Part shown: piece after piece, positions 16,397-23,368 of the stretch
Layout of the letters: each line of letters opens with the position of its first letter
Numbering within the stretch: the stretch's first letter is position 1
Assembly: GCF_030816615.1 (NCBI RefSeq)
Contig: NZ_JAUSYD010000001.1
Span: forward strand, 3,866,501-3,930,500
Direction: 5' to 3'
Origin: Streptomyces sp. B1I3
GTDB lineage: Bacteria; Actinomycetota; Actinomycetes; Streptomycetales; Streptomycetaceae
DNA: 64,000 nt
Made by a program: the position numbers and the translations under genes
The notes under the pieces: model-generated
Databases searched by the model: none
Told to the model about the DNA's origin: nothing
The model's input: only the letters and a program-made list of their open reading frames with translations

Positions 16397-18889
16397 ATGG
16401 CTACGACCACACCGACCGGTGTGCGGGGCGGCCACGCCAAGCACGGGGGATCAGAAACCCCCGACGGCACGCCGATGACACACCGGCAGATCATGGAAGC
16501 GCTGACCGGGCTGCTGCTCGGCATGTTCGTCGCGATCCTGTCGTCGACGGTCGTCTCCAACGCCCTGCCCGAGATCATCTCCGACCTCGGCGGCGGCCAG
16601 AGCGCCTACACCTGGGTCGTCACGGCCTCGCTGCTGGCCATGACCGCCACCACGCCCCTGTGGGGCAAGCTCGCCGACCTGTTCAGCAAGAAGCTGCTGG
16701 TCCAGATAGCCCTGGTCATCTACGTCGGCGGGTCGGTGGTGGCCGGCCTGTCGACCAGCAGCGGCATGCTCATCGTCTGCCGTGTCGTCCAGGGCGTCGG
16801 CGTCGGCGGTCTGTCCGCCCTCGCCCAGATCGTGATGGCCGCGATGATCTCCCCGCGCGAGCGCGGGCGCTACAGCGGCTACCTCGGCGCGGTCTTCGCC
16901 GTCGCCACCGTGGGCGGACCGCTGCTCGGCGGTGTCATCACCGACACCAGCTGGATGGGCTGGCGCTGGTGCTTCTACGTGGGTGTGCCGTTCGCGGTGA
17001 TCGCCCTGATCGTGCTGCAGAAGACCCTGAAGCTCCCGGTGGTCAAGCGCCAGGTCAAGGTCGACTGGTCGGGCGCGTTCTTCATCAGCGCCGCCGTCTC
17101 CCTGCTGCTGCTCTGGGTGACCTTCGCGGGCGACAAGTACGACTGGGTCTCCTGGCAGACCTACACGATGCTCGGCGGTACCGCCGTCCTCATCGCGTTC
17201 TTCCTCTTCATCGAGTCCAAGGCCAGCGAGCCCATCATCCCGCTGCGCCTCTTCCGCAACCGCACGATCACCCTGGCCTCGGTGGCCTCGCTGTTCGTCG
17301 GTATCGGGATGTTCGCGGGCACCGTCTTCTTCAGCCAGTACTTCCAGCTGGCGCGTGACAAGTCGCCGACGATGTCCGGCGTCATGACGATCCCGATGAT
17401 CGCCGGTCTGTTCCTCTCCTCGACGATCTCCGGTCAGATCATCACCAAGACGGGTCGCTGGAAGGCCTGGCTGGTCACCGGTGGCTTCCTGCTCACCGCG
17501 GGCCTCGGGCTGCTGGGCACCATCCGGTACGACACCCAGTACTGGCACATCGCGATCTTCATGCTCCTCATGGGCCTCGGCATCGGCATGATGATGCAGA
17601 ACCTGGTCCTCGCCACGCAGAACCAGGTCGCTCCGGCCGACCTCGGCGCTGCCAGCTCGGTCGTCACGTTCTTCCGTTCGCTCGGTGGTGCGATCGGCGT
17701 CTCGGCGCTGGGCGCCGTCCTGGGCAACCGTGTCACCCACTACGTCAAGGACGGCCTCGCCGACCTCGGCCCCCAGGGTGCCGCGCTGGGCCACGGCGGT
17801 ACGGGCGGCGGGGGCATCCCCGACCTGGACTCGCTCCCCGCTCCGTTGCGCACGGTCATGGAGGTCGCCTACGGGCACGGCGTCGCCGACGTCTTCCTGT
17901 TCGCCGCACCGGCCGCATTCGTCGCGTTCATCGTGACCATCTTCATCAAGGAGGTCGCCCTGAAGACCAACGCGGGCAACGACACCGCCCCGGCCATGGC
18001 CACGGCGCCCGCCGCACAGGCCGTCGACTCCACCGGCACGACCACCGCGCTCGTCGCCGGGGGAACGTCCGGGGACACCTCGGCCGGCACCGACACCGCA
18101 CAGGCTCCGGCCGTGACCGTGCAGGGCACGCCCGTGCGCGGCGTGGTGCGCGGCGCCGAGGGCGTACCCGTCGCCCGGGCGGCCGTCACCCTCATCTCGC
18201 TGGGCGGACGGCAGCTGGGACGCTCCGTGGCCCAGGCCGACGGCGGCTACGTCCTGGACGCCCCGGGCTCCGGCTCGTACGTCCTGATCGCGTCGGCCGA
18301 CGGCTTCCAGCCGCAGGCGTCCACCGTGGTCGTCGCGGACGAGCCGCTGGCCTACGACATCCTGCTCGCCGGTACGAGCGGCCTCTCCGGAACCGTACGG
18401 GCCGCCGAGGGTGCCGACCCGGTCGAGGGCGCGATGGTCGTCGTGACCGACGTGCGCGGCGACGTGCTGGCCACCGGGGTCTCCGGCGCCACGGGAGAGT
18501 TCAGCTTCGGTGAGCTCATCCCCGGCTCCGTGACCGTCGCCGTCACGGCCGCCGGCTTCCGTCCGCTGGCCCTGCCGGTGGAGATCGCCGGCCAGGGCGT
18601 CACCCGGGTCGACGCGGCGCTGCAGTCCGGCGCCCTGGTACGCGGTGTCGTCCGGGCCGGTTCCGGCCGGGCTCCGCTGTCCGACGCCCGCGTCACGCTG
18701 ATCGACGCGGCGGGCAACGTGGTCGCCACCTCCACGACCGGCGAGGACGGCGTGTACGCCTTCGCCGACCTCGACGCGGGCGAGTACTCGGTCATCGCGA
18801 CCGGCTACCCGCCGGTGGCCGGTTCGCTGACCGTGACCGGCAGCGGCGTCGACGGCCACGACATCGAGCTCGCCCACCCGGGCGTGTAG
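16397..18889 (+). CDS. DHA2-type MFS drug transporter fused to carboxypeptidase-regulatory-like repeats
   Basis: This 830-residue membrane protein is a 14-helix MFS exporter in its first 540 residues. Motif A-like GKLADLFSKKLLVQ lies near residue 95, and RVVQGVGVGGLSAL and GPLLGGVI follow. The rest (about 570-830) holds three beta-sandwich repeats of the carboxypeptidase regulatory-like type, each with a G-V-R...P-x-x-G-A/R...T..DG.Y core (RGVVRGAEGVPVARAAVTLI, SGLSGTVRAAEGADPVEGAM, RGVVRAGSGRAPLSDARVTL). Such domains at the C-terminus of an exporter are unusual. It probably exports a drug-like compound by proton antiport; the substrate is unknown. Confidence 0.86.
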   Translation: MATTTPTGVRGGHAKHGGSETPDGTPMTHRQIMEALTGLLLGMFVAILSSTVVSNALPEIISDLGGGQSAYTWVVTASLLAMTATTPLWGKLADLFSKKLLVQIALVIYVGGSVVAGLSTSSGMLIVCRVVQGVGVGGLSALAQIVMAAMISPRERGRYSGYLGAVFAVATVGGPLLGGVITDTSWMGWRWCFYVGVPFAVIALIVLQKTLKLPVVKRQVKVDWSGAFFISAAVSLLLLWVTFAGDKYDWVSWQTYTMLGGTAVLIAFFLFIESKASEPIIPLRLFRNRTITLASVASLFVGIGMFAGTVFFSQYFQLARDKSPTMSGVMTIPMIAGLFLSSTISGQIITKTGRWKAWLVTGGFLLTAGLGLLGTIRYDTQYWHIAIFMLLMGLGIGMMMQNLVLATQNQVAPADLGAASSVVTFFRSLGGAIGVSALGAVLGNRVTHYVKDGLADLGPQGAALGHGGTGGGGIPDLDSLPAPLRTVMEVAYGHGVADVFLFAAPAAFVAFIVTIFIKEVALKTNAGNDTAPAMATAPAAQAVDSTGTTTALVAGGTSGDTSAGTDTAQAPAVTVQGTPVRGVVRGAEGVPVARAAVTLISLGGRQLGRSVAQADGGYVLDAPGSGSYVLIASADGFQPQASTVVVADEPLAYDILLAGTSGLSGTVRAAEGADPVEGAMVVVTDVRGDVLATGVSGATGEFSFGELIPGSVTVAVTAAGFRPLALPVEIAGQGVTRVDAALQSGALVRGVVRAGSGRAPLSDARVTLIDAAGNVVATSTTGEDGVYAFADLDAGEYSVIATGYPPVAGSLTVTGSGVDGHDIELAHPGV

Positions 18890-18963
18890 GGATACGGAAG
18901 ATCCACCAAGACCCCTGGCGGTACAGCGCTTCGAGCGGAGAGGCTGTGGCCGCCGGTGGAAAA

Positions 18964-19020
18964 GGGCCCCGTGGTGGGAACGGCAGGCAGGGGACGGCCT
19001 GCCGTTCCCGCCCGGGGCCC
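18964..19020 (+). terminator. Two-part strong hairpin after the MFS gene
   Basis: GGGCCCCG pairs with CGGGGCCC at the base (18964-18971 and 19013-19020). Inside it, GGGAACGGCAGGC (18976-18988) pairs with GCCTGCCGTTCCC (18997-19009). It lies 75 bp after the transporter stop. Confidence 0.85.
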
Positions 19021-19092
19021 GACTCATTGAGTCACCGAGTCACTGGGTCACTGAGTTACCGAGTCATTGAGTCACCGAGTCGATGGGTGACC
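19021..19092. repeat. Nine tandem octamer repeats (GAGTCACC-like)
   Basis: The stretch divides exactly into nine 8-base units: GACTCATT, GAGTCACC, GAGTCACT, GGGTCACT, GAGTTACC, GAGTCATT, GAGTCACC, GAGTCGAT and GGGTGACC. It begins directly after the terminator and ends 20 bp before the YceI start, with the ribosome site just beyond. It may be a slippage-prone spacer or a regulator-binding array in the 5' leader. Confidence 0.75.
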
Positions 19093-19112
19093 GAGCAAGG
19101 AGAGAACACGGG

Positions 19113-19928
19113 ATGGGACTTCGCGCACAGGTACGCACGCGGGACGGCTGGGCCGTCCAGCACGCGGTCGTGACGGTGACCGACATGACGGGCACGCAGG
19201 TGCTCCGGGCCGCCGCCGACGAGAACGGAGCCGTCCGCACCGGCGACCTCCTGCCGGCCGGCGCGTACACGGTGATCGTGACGGCCGTCGGGTACGCCCC
19301 CGCCGCATCCACCGCGCTCGTCACGGCCAGCGGCCGCGTCGAGGCGGGCACCGTCGTGCTGGCGCGGCAGGGCGGCGTGGAACTGCCCCCTCCGGGCACC
19401 TGGTCACTCGACCCGGTCCACTCCTCGGTCGCTGCCGTGGCCCAGCACCTGGGGATCTCGAGCGTGCACGGCCGGTTCACCGAATTCGGCGGCCGGATCG
19501 AGATCGCCGAGGACGTCCAGCGCTCCCGCGTGGAGGCCTTCATCTCGTCGGCCAGCATCGACACGGGCAACGGCATGCGGGACAAGCACCTGCGCTCGGC
19601 CGACTTCCTGGACGTGGAACGGTACCCGGAGATCACCTACCGCTCCCGGGCGCTCACCCCGGCAGGTCCCGACCGCTGGACGGTGCACGGCGTCCTCACC
19701 ATGCACGGCGTCGCCCGGGACGTTGACCTCGACCTCAGCTACCTGGGCACCGGCCCCGACCCGTGGGGCGGGGTGCGGGCGGCCTTCCACGCGACGGCCG
19801 AGCTGCGCCGCGACGACTTCGCCATGAACTACAACCAGGTGGTGCAGGCGGGTATCTCCGCGATCGGCACGACACTGCGCGTGGAACTCGACATCCAGGC
19901 CGTGCAGGGGGATTCGCCCGAGGCATAG
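19113..19928 (+). CDS. YceI-family lipid-binding-like protein with N-terminal carboxypeptidase-regulatory-like domain
   Basis: The 271-residue product has an N-terminal beta-sandwich of the same type found three times in the preceding transporter (RTRDGWAVQHAVVTVTDMTG, DENGAVRTGDLLPAGAYTVI). It then has a YceI lipocalin-like domain from about residue 95: GTWSLDPVHSSVAAVAQHLG, VHGRFTEFGG, DKHLRSADFLDVERYPEI and the C-terminal NYN. YceI domains bind polyisoprenoid-like lipids in other bacteria. No signal peptide is visible. The ATG at 19113 has AAGGAG about 10 nt upstream. The shared domain suggests work with the transporter. Confidence 0.85.
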   Translation: MGLRAQVRTRDGWAVQHAVVTVTDMTGTQVLRAAADENGAVRTGDLLPAGAYTVIVTAVGYAPAASTALVTASGRVEAGTVVLARQGGVELPPPGTWSLDPVHSSVAAVAQHLGISSVHGRFTEFGGRIEIAEDVQRSRVEAFISSASIDTGNGMRDKHLRSADFLDVERYPEITYRSRALTPAGPDRWTVHGVLTMHGVARDVDLDLSYLGTGPDPWGGVRAAFHATAELRRDDFAMNYNQVVQAGISAIGTTLRVELDIQAVQGDSPEA

Positions 19929-19938
19929 GCTTGACCGT

Positions 19939-20409
19939 ATGGCACCCAACATCGCGACCAACACCGCTGTGGAGCTCGCCGAGCTGCTGGACTTCGTGCG
20001 GCCCCGGCACCGGGCGATCCTGCTGACCACCCGGTCCGACGGCCGCCCCCAGGGCTCGCCGCTCACCTGCGGTGTCGACGACGCCGGACGGATCGTCGTC
20101 TCGACGTACCCCGAGCGGGCCAAGACCCGTAACGCCAGGCGGGACGAGCGGGTGAGCGTGATCGTCCTGTCGGACGACTGGAACGGCCCGTGGGTGCAGG
20201 TCGACGGCTCGGCCGAGGTGATCGACGCGCCGGATTCCGTGGAACCGCTCGTCGAGTACTTCCGGAACATCTCCGGTGAGCACCCGGACTGGGACGAGTA
20301 CCGCGCGGCCATGGTCAAGCAGGGCAAGTCCATCATCCGGATCACCCCGGAGCGCTGGAGCCCGGTCGCCACCGGCGGATTCCCCGCCCATCTGGCCACC
20401 GGCGGCTGA
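19939..20409 (+). CDS. PPOX-class F420-dependent oxidoreductase-like protein
   Basis: This 156-residue split-beta-barrel flavin/deazaflavin-binding protein belongs to the pyridoxamine 5'-phosphate oxidase-like superfamily. Key segments are AILLTTRSDGRPQGSPLTCG near residues 26-45, VSTYPERAKTRNARRD near 54-69, and WVQVDGSAEVID. Actinobacterial members mostly use F420H2, though FMN cannot be excluded from sequence alone. The ATG at 19939 follows TAGGCT (19925-19930) by 8 nt with no ribosome site, suggesting a leaderless mRNA distinct from the YceI transcript that ends 10 bp upstream. Confidence 0.8.
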   Translation: MAPNIATNTAVELAELLDFVRPRHRAILLTTRSDGRPQGSPLTCGVDDAGRIVVSTYPERAKTRNARRDERVSVIVLSDDWNGPWVQVDGSAEVIDAPDSVEPLVEYFRNISGEHPDWDEYRAAMVKQGKSIIRITPERWSPVATGGFPAHLATGG

Positions 20410-20417
20410 CGGCCCGC

Positions 20418-21362
20418 ATGACGCCTCACCCCGACGTGCTCGCAGGGGCCCGGTTGCTGACCGCCGCGGACATCGGCCCGTCCGTGGTCCGCGCACTCGA
20501 GCGCATCGCCGGACGCCCGGCGGGGCGCCCGTACGACACGGAGCCGGACGGGCCCTTCGTGTACGTGGGGGCCTCACTGCCCGAGGCCCTGCGGACCCCT
20601 GAGCTGGTGTGGTTCCACAGTGTCAACGCGGGTACGGACGCCCTGCTCGCCGCCGGACGCTGGCCCGGGAACGCCCTGCTGACCCGGACCGTGGGCCGGA
20701 TGGGTGAGCGGATCGCCCAGTACGTGGCGGCCTGGATCCTGGCCGAGTGCCAGTCGGTCACGGAACACGCCGCACAGCATGCCCGTGCGGAGTGGCGCCG
20801 CCTCCCGGCCGAGTTCGTCGGCGGACAGACCGTCCTCGTCCACGGAACCGGACACATCGGAACCGCAGTTGCCGGCCTGCTGCGGAGGTTCTCCCTGCGG
20901 ACGGTGGGGGTCCGCCGCACACCCGGCGGCACGGCCCCGGGCTTCGACCGCGTGGTCGAGGCCGGCTCCGACGAGGAGGCGGCCGAGCTGACGGCCGCCC
21001 GGTGGGTGGTCTCCACCCTGCCGTTGACCGCCGGCACGGAACGTTTCTTCGGCGCCGCCCGCTTCAGCGCGATGGACGGTGCCTCCTTCGTCAACACCGG
21101 CCGTGGCGGGACCGTCGACATGGCCGCGCTGGAGTCGGCGCTGCGCACCGGGGCCGTGCGGCGTGCCGTCCTCGATGTCCTGCCCGACGAGCCCGCGGGG
21201 CCTGAGGAAGCCGTCTGGCATCTGCCGCGCACCGTGATCACGTCGCACTCGGCCGGCATCACGGCCGACGAGGACGTCGTCACGGACTTCGAGGCGTGCT
21301 GGGAGGCGGTGGTGCGGGGACGGACCCCCACGCTGGCCGTGGACACCGCGCGCGGCTACTGA
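20418..21362 (+). CDS. D-isomer-specific 2-hydroxyacid dehydrogenase family protein
   Basis: This 314-residue NAD(P)-dependent oxidoreductase has the Rossmann loop VHGTGHIGTAVAG at 141-153. The catalytic trio is R229 (NTGRGGTVD), E258 (VLPDEPAGP) and H277 (ITSHSAG). The N-terminal substrate domain contains LVWFHSVNAGTDAL at 63-76, as in hydroxypyruvate/glyoxylate reductase-like members. The oxo-acid substrate cannot be assigned. The ATG at 20418 is 8 bp after the stop of the PPOX gene, so the two are probably co-transcribed. Confidence 0.85.
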   Translation: MTPHPDVLAGARLLTAADIGPSVVRALERIAGRPAGRPYDTEPDGPFVYVGASLPEALRTPELVWFHSVNAGTDALLAAGRWPGNALLTRTVGRMGERIAQYVAAWILAECQSVTEHAAQHARAEWRRLPAEFVGGQTVLVHGTGHIGTAVAGLLRRFSLRTVGVRRTPGGTAPGFDRVVEAGSDEEAAELTAARWVVSTLPLTAGTERFFGAARFSAMDGASFVNTGRGGTVDMAALESALRTGAVRRAVLDVLPDEPAGPEEAVWHLPRTVITSHSAGITADEDVVTDFEACWEAVVRGRTPTLAVDTARGY

Positions 21363-21425
21363 CTCGTGCGCGGCCGCTGACTCCGGCCGGCCGGCGAGGC
21401 CGGCGATCCGCAGCCGCGCCGGCCC

Positions 21426-21459
21426 GCCACGACCGCCGGGCCGCCACGACCGCCGGGCC
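21426..21459. repeat. 17-bp tandem duplication in an intergenic region
   Basis: GCCACGACCGCCGGGCC occurs twice head to tail at 21426-21442 and 21443-21459. It lies in the 236-bp gap between the dehydrogenase and the convergent SnoaL-like gene. No gene or other signal is evident in that gap. Confidence 0.6.
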
Positions 21460-21598
21460 GCCCGTGCGCACGTGGTCCCGGTGCCGGCGGTCAGGATGTC
21501 CACCGCGCGTGAGATGTCGCGGTCGCGGATCGTGCCCGCCGTACGGGCCTGCTCCGGCAACCTGCCTGCGGGCACGCGAGGTCGTGGAGCCGCCCGGA

Positions 21599-22033
21599 CT
21601 ATCCCGGCGTACCGCCGGGCGCCGGGATGACACCGAGCTGCTGGAGGAAGCCGAGGAGGTCCTTGTCCGACCACTTCTCCGCGAGCCTGCCGTTCTCGAT
21701 GCGGTGAATCACCGTCGCCGTCATCGTGAGCTGGTTCCCGGTGGCGGGAATGCCGGGAAGGTCTCTCTCGTGTACGCCACGGGCCGTCATCCGGGTCACC
21801 ACCTTGTCGCCTTCCGCGATCTGGTCCTCGATGTCATGGGTCCCGGGAGTGGCCTCCCAGAAGAGGCGGAACGCCTGCTTGAGCCCCTCGCGACCGGACC
21901 CGAGCCCTGGAAACGGCGGCGGGGAGTGGTCCTGGTAGTCCTCGGCCACGAGTTCGTCCATGGCCTCCACGTTGCCGTTGTCGATCTCCGCGTAGAAGCG
22001 GCGGACCAGCCTCTTGTTCTCTTCGCTCGACAC
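21599..22033 (-). CDS. SnoaL-like ester-cyclase-type protein
   Basis: This 144-residue alpha+beta barrel protein belongs to the NTF2/SnoaL superfamily, 'ester cyclase' subgroup. It starts VSSEENKRLVRRFYAEIDNG and continues with VAEDYQDHSPPPFPGLGSGR, GDKVVTRMTARGVH and ENGRLAEKWSDKDLLGFLQQ, all hallmarks of the subgroup. These proteins are mostly of unknown function outside polyketide pathways, and no polyketide genes are nearby. The GTG at 22033 has GGAGGAG 5 nt upstream, which decides the start against a longer frame. Confidence 0.8.
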   Translation of the reverse strand: MSSEENKRLVRRFYAEIDNGNVEAMDELVAEDYQDHSPPPFPGLGSGREGLKQAFRLFWEATPGTHDIEDQIAEGDKVVTRMTARGVHERDLPGIPATGNQLTMTATVIHRIENGRLAEKWSDKDLLGFLQQLGVIPAPGGTPG

Positions 22034-22440
22034 GGGGCTCCTCCACGCGGGTCTCGTACCGCCGGCACCGGCGGCACGACCGGAAGCATGACCCGCCCGG
22101 CCGCAGGGCCGCGCCCACGCCACGCCGGGGCTCCGTGTGCGACCACCCGGAAGCAGTCATGTGCGTGACTCGGCACACCGGCTGCAGGGCGCACGTGGCC
22201 TGACGCCGCACCAGTACCCGCGAGAGCCGGGGCCCGGGGGCGCCGGACCGGCAGCCGGCGCCGGTTCGGGCCGGGTTCCCGCAGCCGCACGCGCCTGTCC
22301 GCGTCCTCCCGCGGGGGCGCGATCGCGTCCCCACACCCATGGGGCACTCCGTGTACGCCGTACGACTCGTTTGGACCCGGCGGTCCCAGGGGTAGCTCTC
22401 CGGACGGCCCGGCACGTCATCGAGCGGATGGTGGAGCGGC
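22034..22440. other. 407-bp divergent intergenic region
   Basis: This separates the SnoaL-like gene and the divergent EEP-family gene and must carry both promoters. I see no convincing gene. A short plus-strand stretch near 22198-22220 translates to GLTPHQYPRE, reminiscent of an AraC-family C-terminus, but nothing around it supports a gene. Confidence 0.4.
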
Positions 22441-23304
22441 ATGACCCTGCGTCTTCGTACAGTGGGCTTCCTGATCGCGGCAGGTCTGTCGGCGACGGTG
22501 CTCGCGCCGCCCGCGGCGGCCGTCGGCCGGGGTCACGGGGTACCGCTCCGCGTCGCGACCTACAACATCCATGCGGGGGCCGGCATGGACAACGTGTTCG
22601 ACCTGGACCGCCAGACGGACCTGCTCCGGACGCTGGACGCCGATGTGATCGGTCTTCAGGAGGTCGACGCCCATTGGGGAGCACGCAGCGAGTGGCGCGA
22701 TCTCGCGGGCGAACTGGCCCGGCGGCTGCACATGCGGGTGTCGTTCGCGCCGATCTACAGCCTCGATCCGCCGGCCACCGGCGGGCCCCGGCGCGAGTAC
22801 GGGGTGGCGCTGCTGTCCCGGTACCCGATCGTGAGCGCCGAGAACCACGAGATCACCCGGCTCTCGACCCAGGACCAGAACCCGGTCCCGGCCCCCGCTC
22901 CGGGCTTCGCCGAGGTGGTCCTGCGGGTGGAGGGGCTTCCCGTGCACGTGTACGTGACACACCTGGACTACCGGCCCGATCCGTCCGTGCGGGCCGCGCA
23001 GGTGGCCGACACCCGCCGGATCATGGGTGAGGACCGGGGCCGCAAGATCCTGCTGGGGGACTTCAACGCGGAGCCGGACGCACCCGAACTGGCGCCGCTC
23101 TGGGAGGAACTGAAGGACGCCGACCCGGGCGCGCCCACCTTCCCGGCGCTGGACCCGGTGAAACGGATCGACTTCGTGGCGGTGTCGAAGGAGGGCCCCT
23201 GGGCCGTCCGGGTGAACGGAGCGGCGGTGGCCGAGACGCTCGCCTCGGACCACCGCCCCCTCGTAGCCGACCTGGAACTCCGGCGCCGGCCGGGCCGGGC
23301 CTAG
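22441..23304 (+). CDS. Secreted endonuclease/exonuclease/phosphatase-family hydrolase
   Basis: This 287-residue Mg-dependent phosphoesterase has a signal peptide at about residues 1-28 (LRTVGFLIAAGLSATVLAPP, cleavage near AAAVG). EEP-family motifs are in order: N42 in YNIHAG, E74 in LQEVDAHWG, HLDYRPDPS, GDFNAEPD and the C-terminal SDHRPLV. The substrate could be nucleic acid, a phospholipid headgroup or a sugar phosphate. The ATG at 22441 has GGTGGAG upstream. The TAG stop lies inside the CTAG end of a palindromic element shared with the convergent gene. Confidence 0.85.
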   Translation: MTLRLRTVGFLIAAGLSATVLAPPAAAVGRGHGVPLRVATYNIHAGAGMDNVFDLDRQTDLLRTLDADVIGLQEVDAHWGARSEWRDLAGELARRLHMRVSFAPIYSLDPPATGGPRREYGVALLSRYPIVSAENHEITRLSTQDQNPVPAPAPGFAEVVLRVEGLPVHVYVTHLDYRPDPSVRAAQVADTRRIMGEDRGRKILLGDFNAEPDAPELAPLWEELKDADPGAPTFPALDPVKRIDFVAVSKEGPWAVRVNGAAVAETLASDHRPLVADLELRRRPGRA

Positions 23305-23368
23305 GGCGTGTTTCGAAAGTCCCGCCTGCGCTTCGGGCAGGCGACGCTACTTCCGAAACACGTCCTAG
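23301..23368. repeat. 68-bp imperfect palindrome with CTAG ends: MITE-like element or bidirectional terminator
   Basis: The outer arms CTAGGGCGTGTTTCGAAAGT and ACTTCCGAAACACGTCCTAG are inverted repeats with few mismatches. An inner hairpin (CCGCCTGC ... GGCAGGCG) lies between them. Both ends are CTAG, and the stop codons of the two convergent genes (TAG at 23302-23304 and, on the other strand, at 23367-23365) lie in these ends. IS5-type elements favour CTAG-like targets, so a non-autonomous insertion is possible; a plain bidirectional terminator is the simpler reading. Confidence 0.6.

Noticed and set aside
16451..19027. An 858-codon open frame antisense to the MFS transporter
   Set aside because: It is the usual GC-rich antisense shadow; its translation is low-complexity (His/Gly/Asp-rich) while the sense strand encodes clear MFS and beta-sandwich domains.
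22190..22225. GLTPHQYPRE, reminiscent of an AraC-family C-terminus
   Set aside because: Only ten residues match and nothing around them forms the rest of the helix-turn-helix; likely chance.
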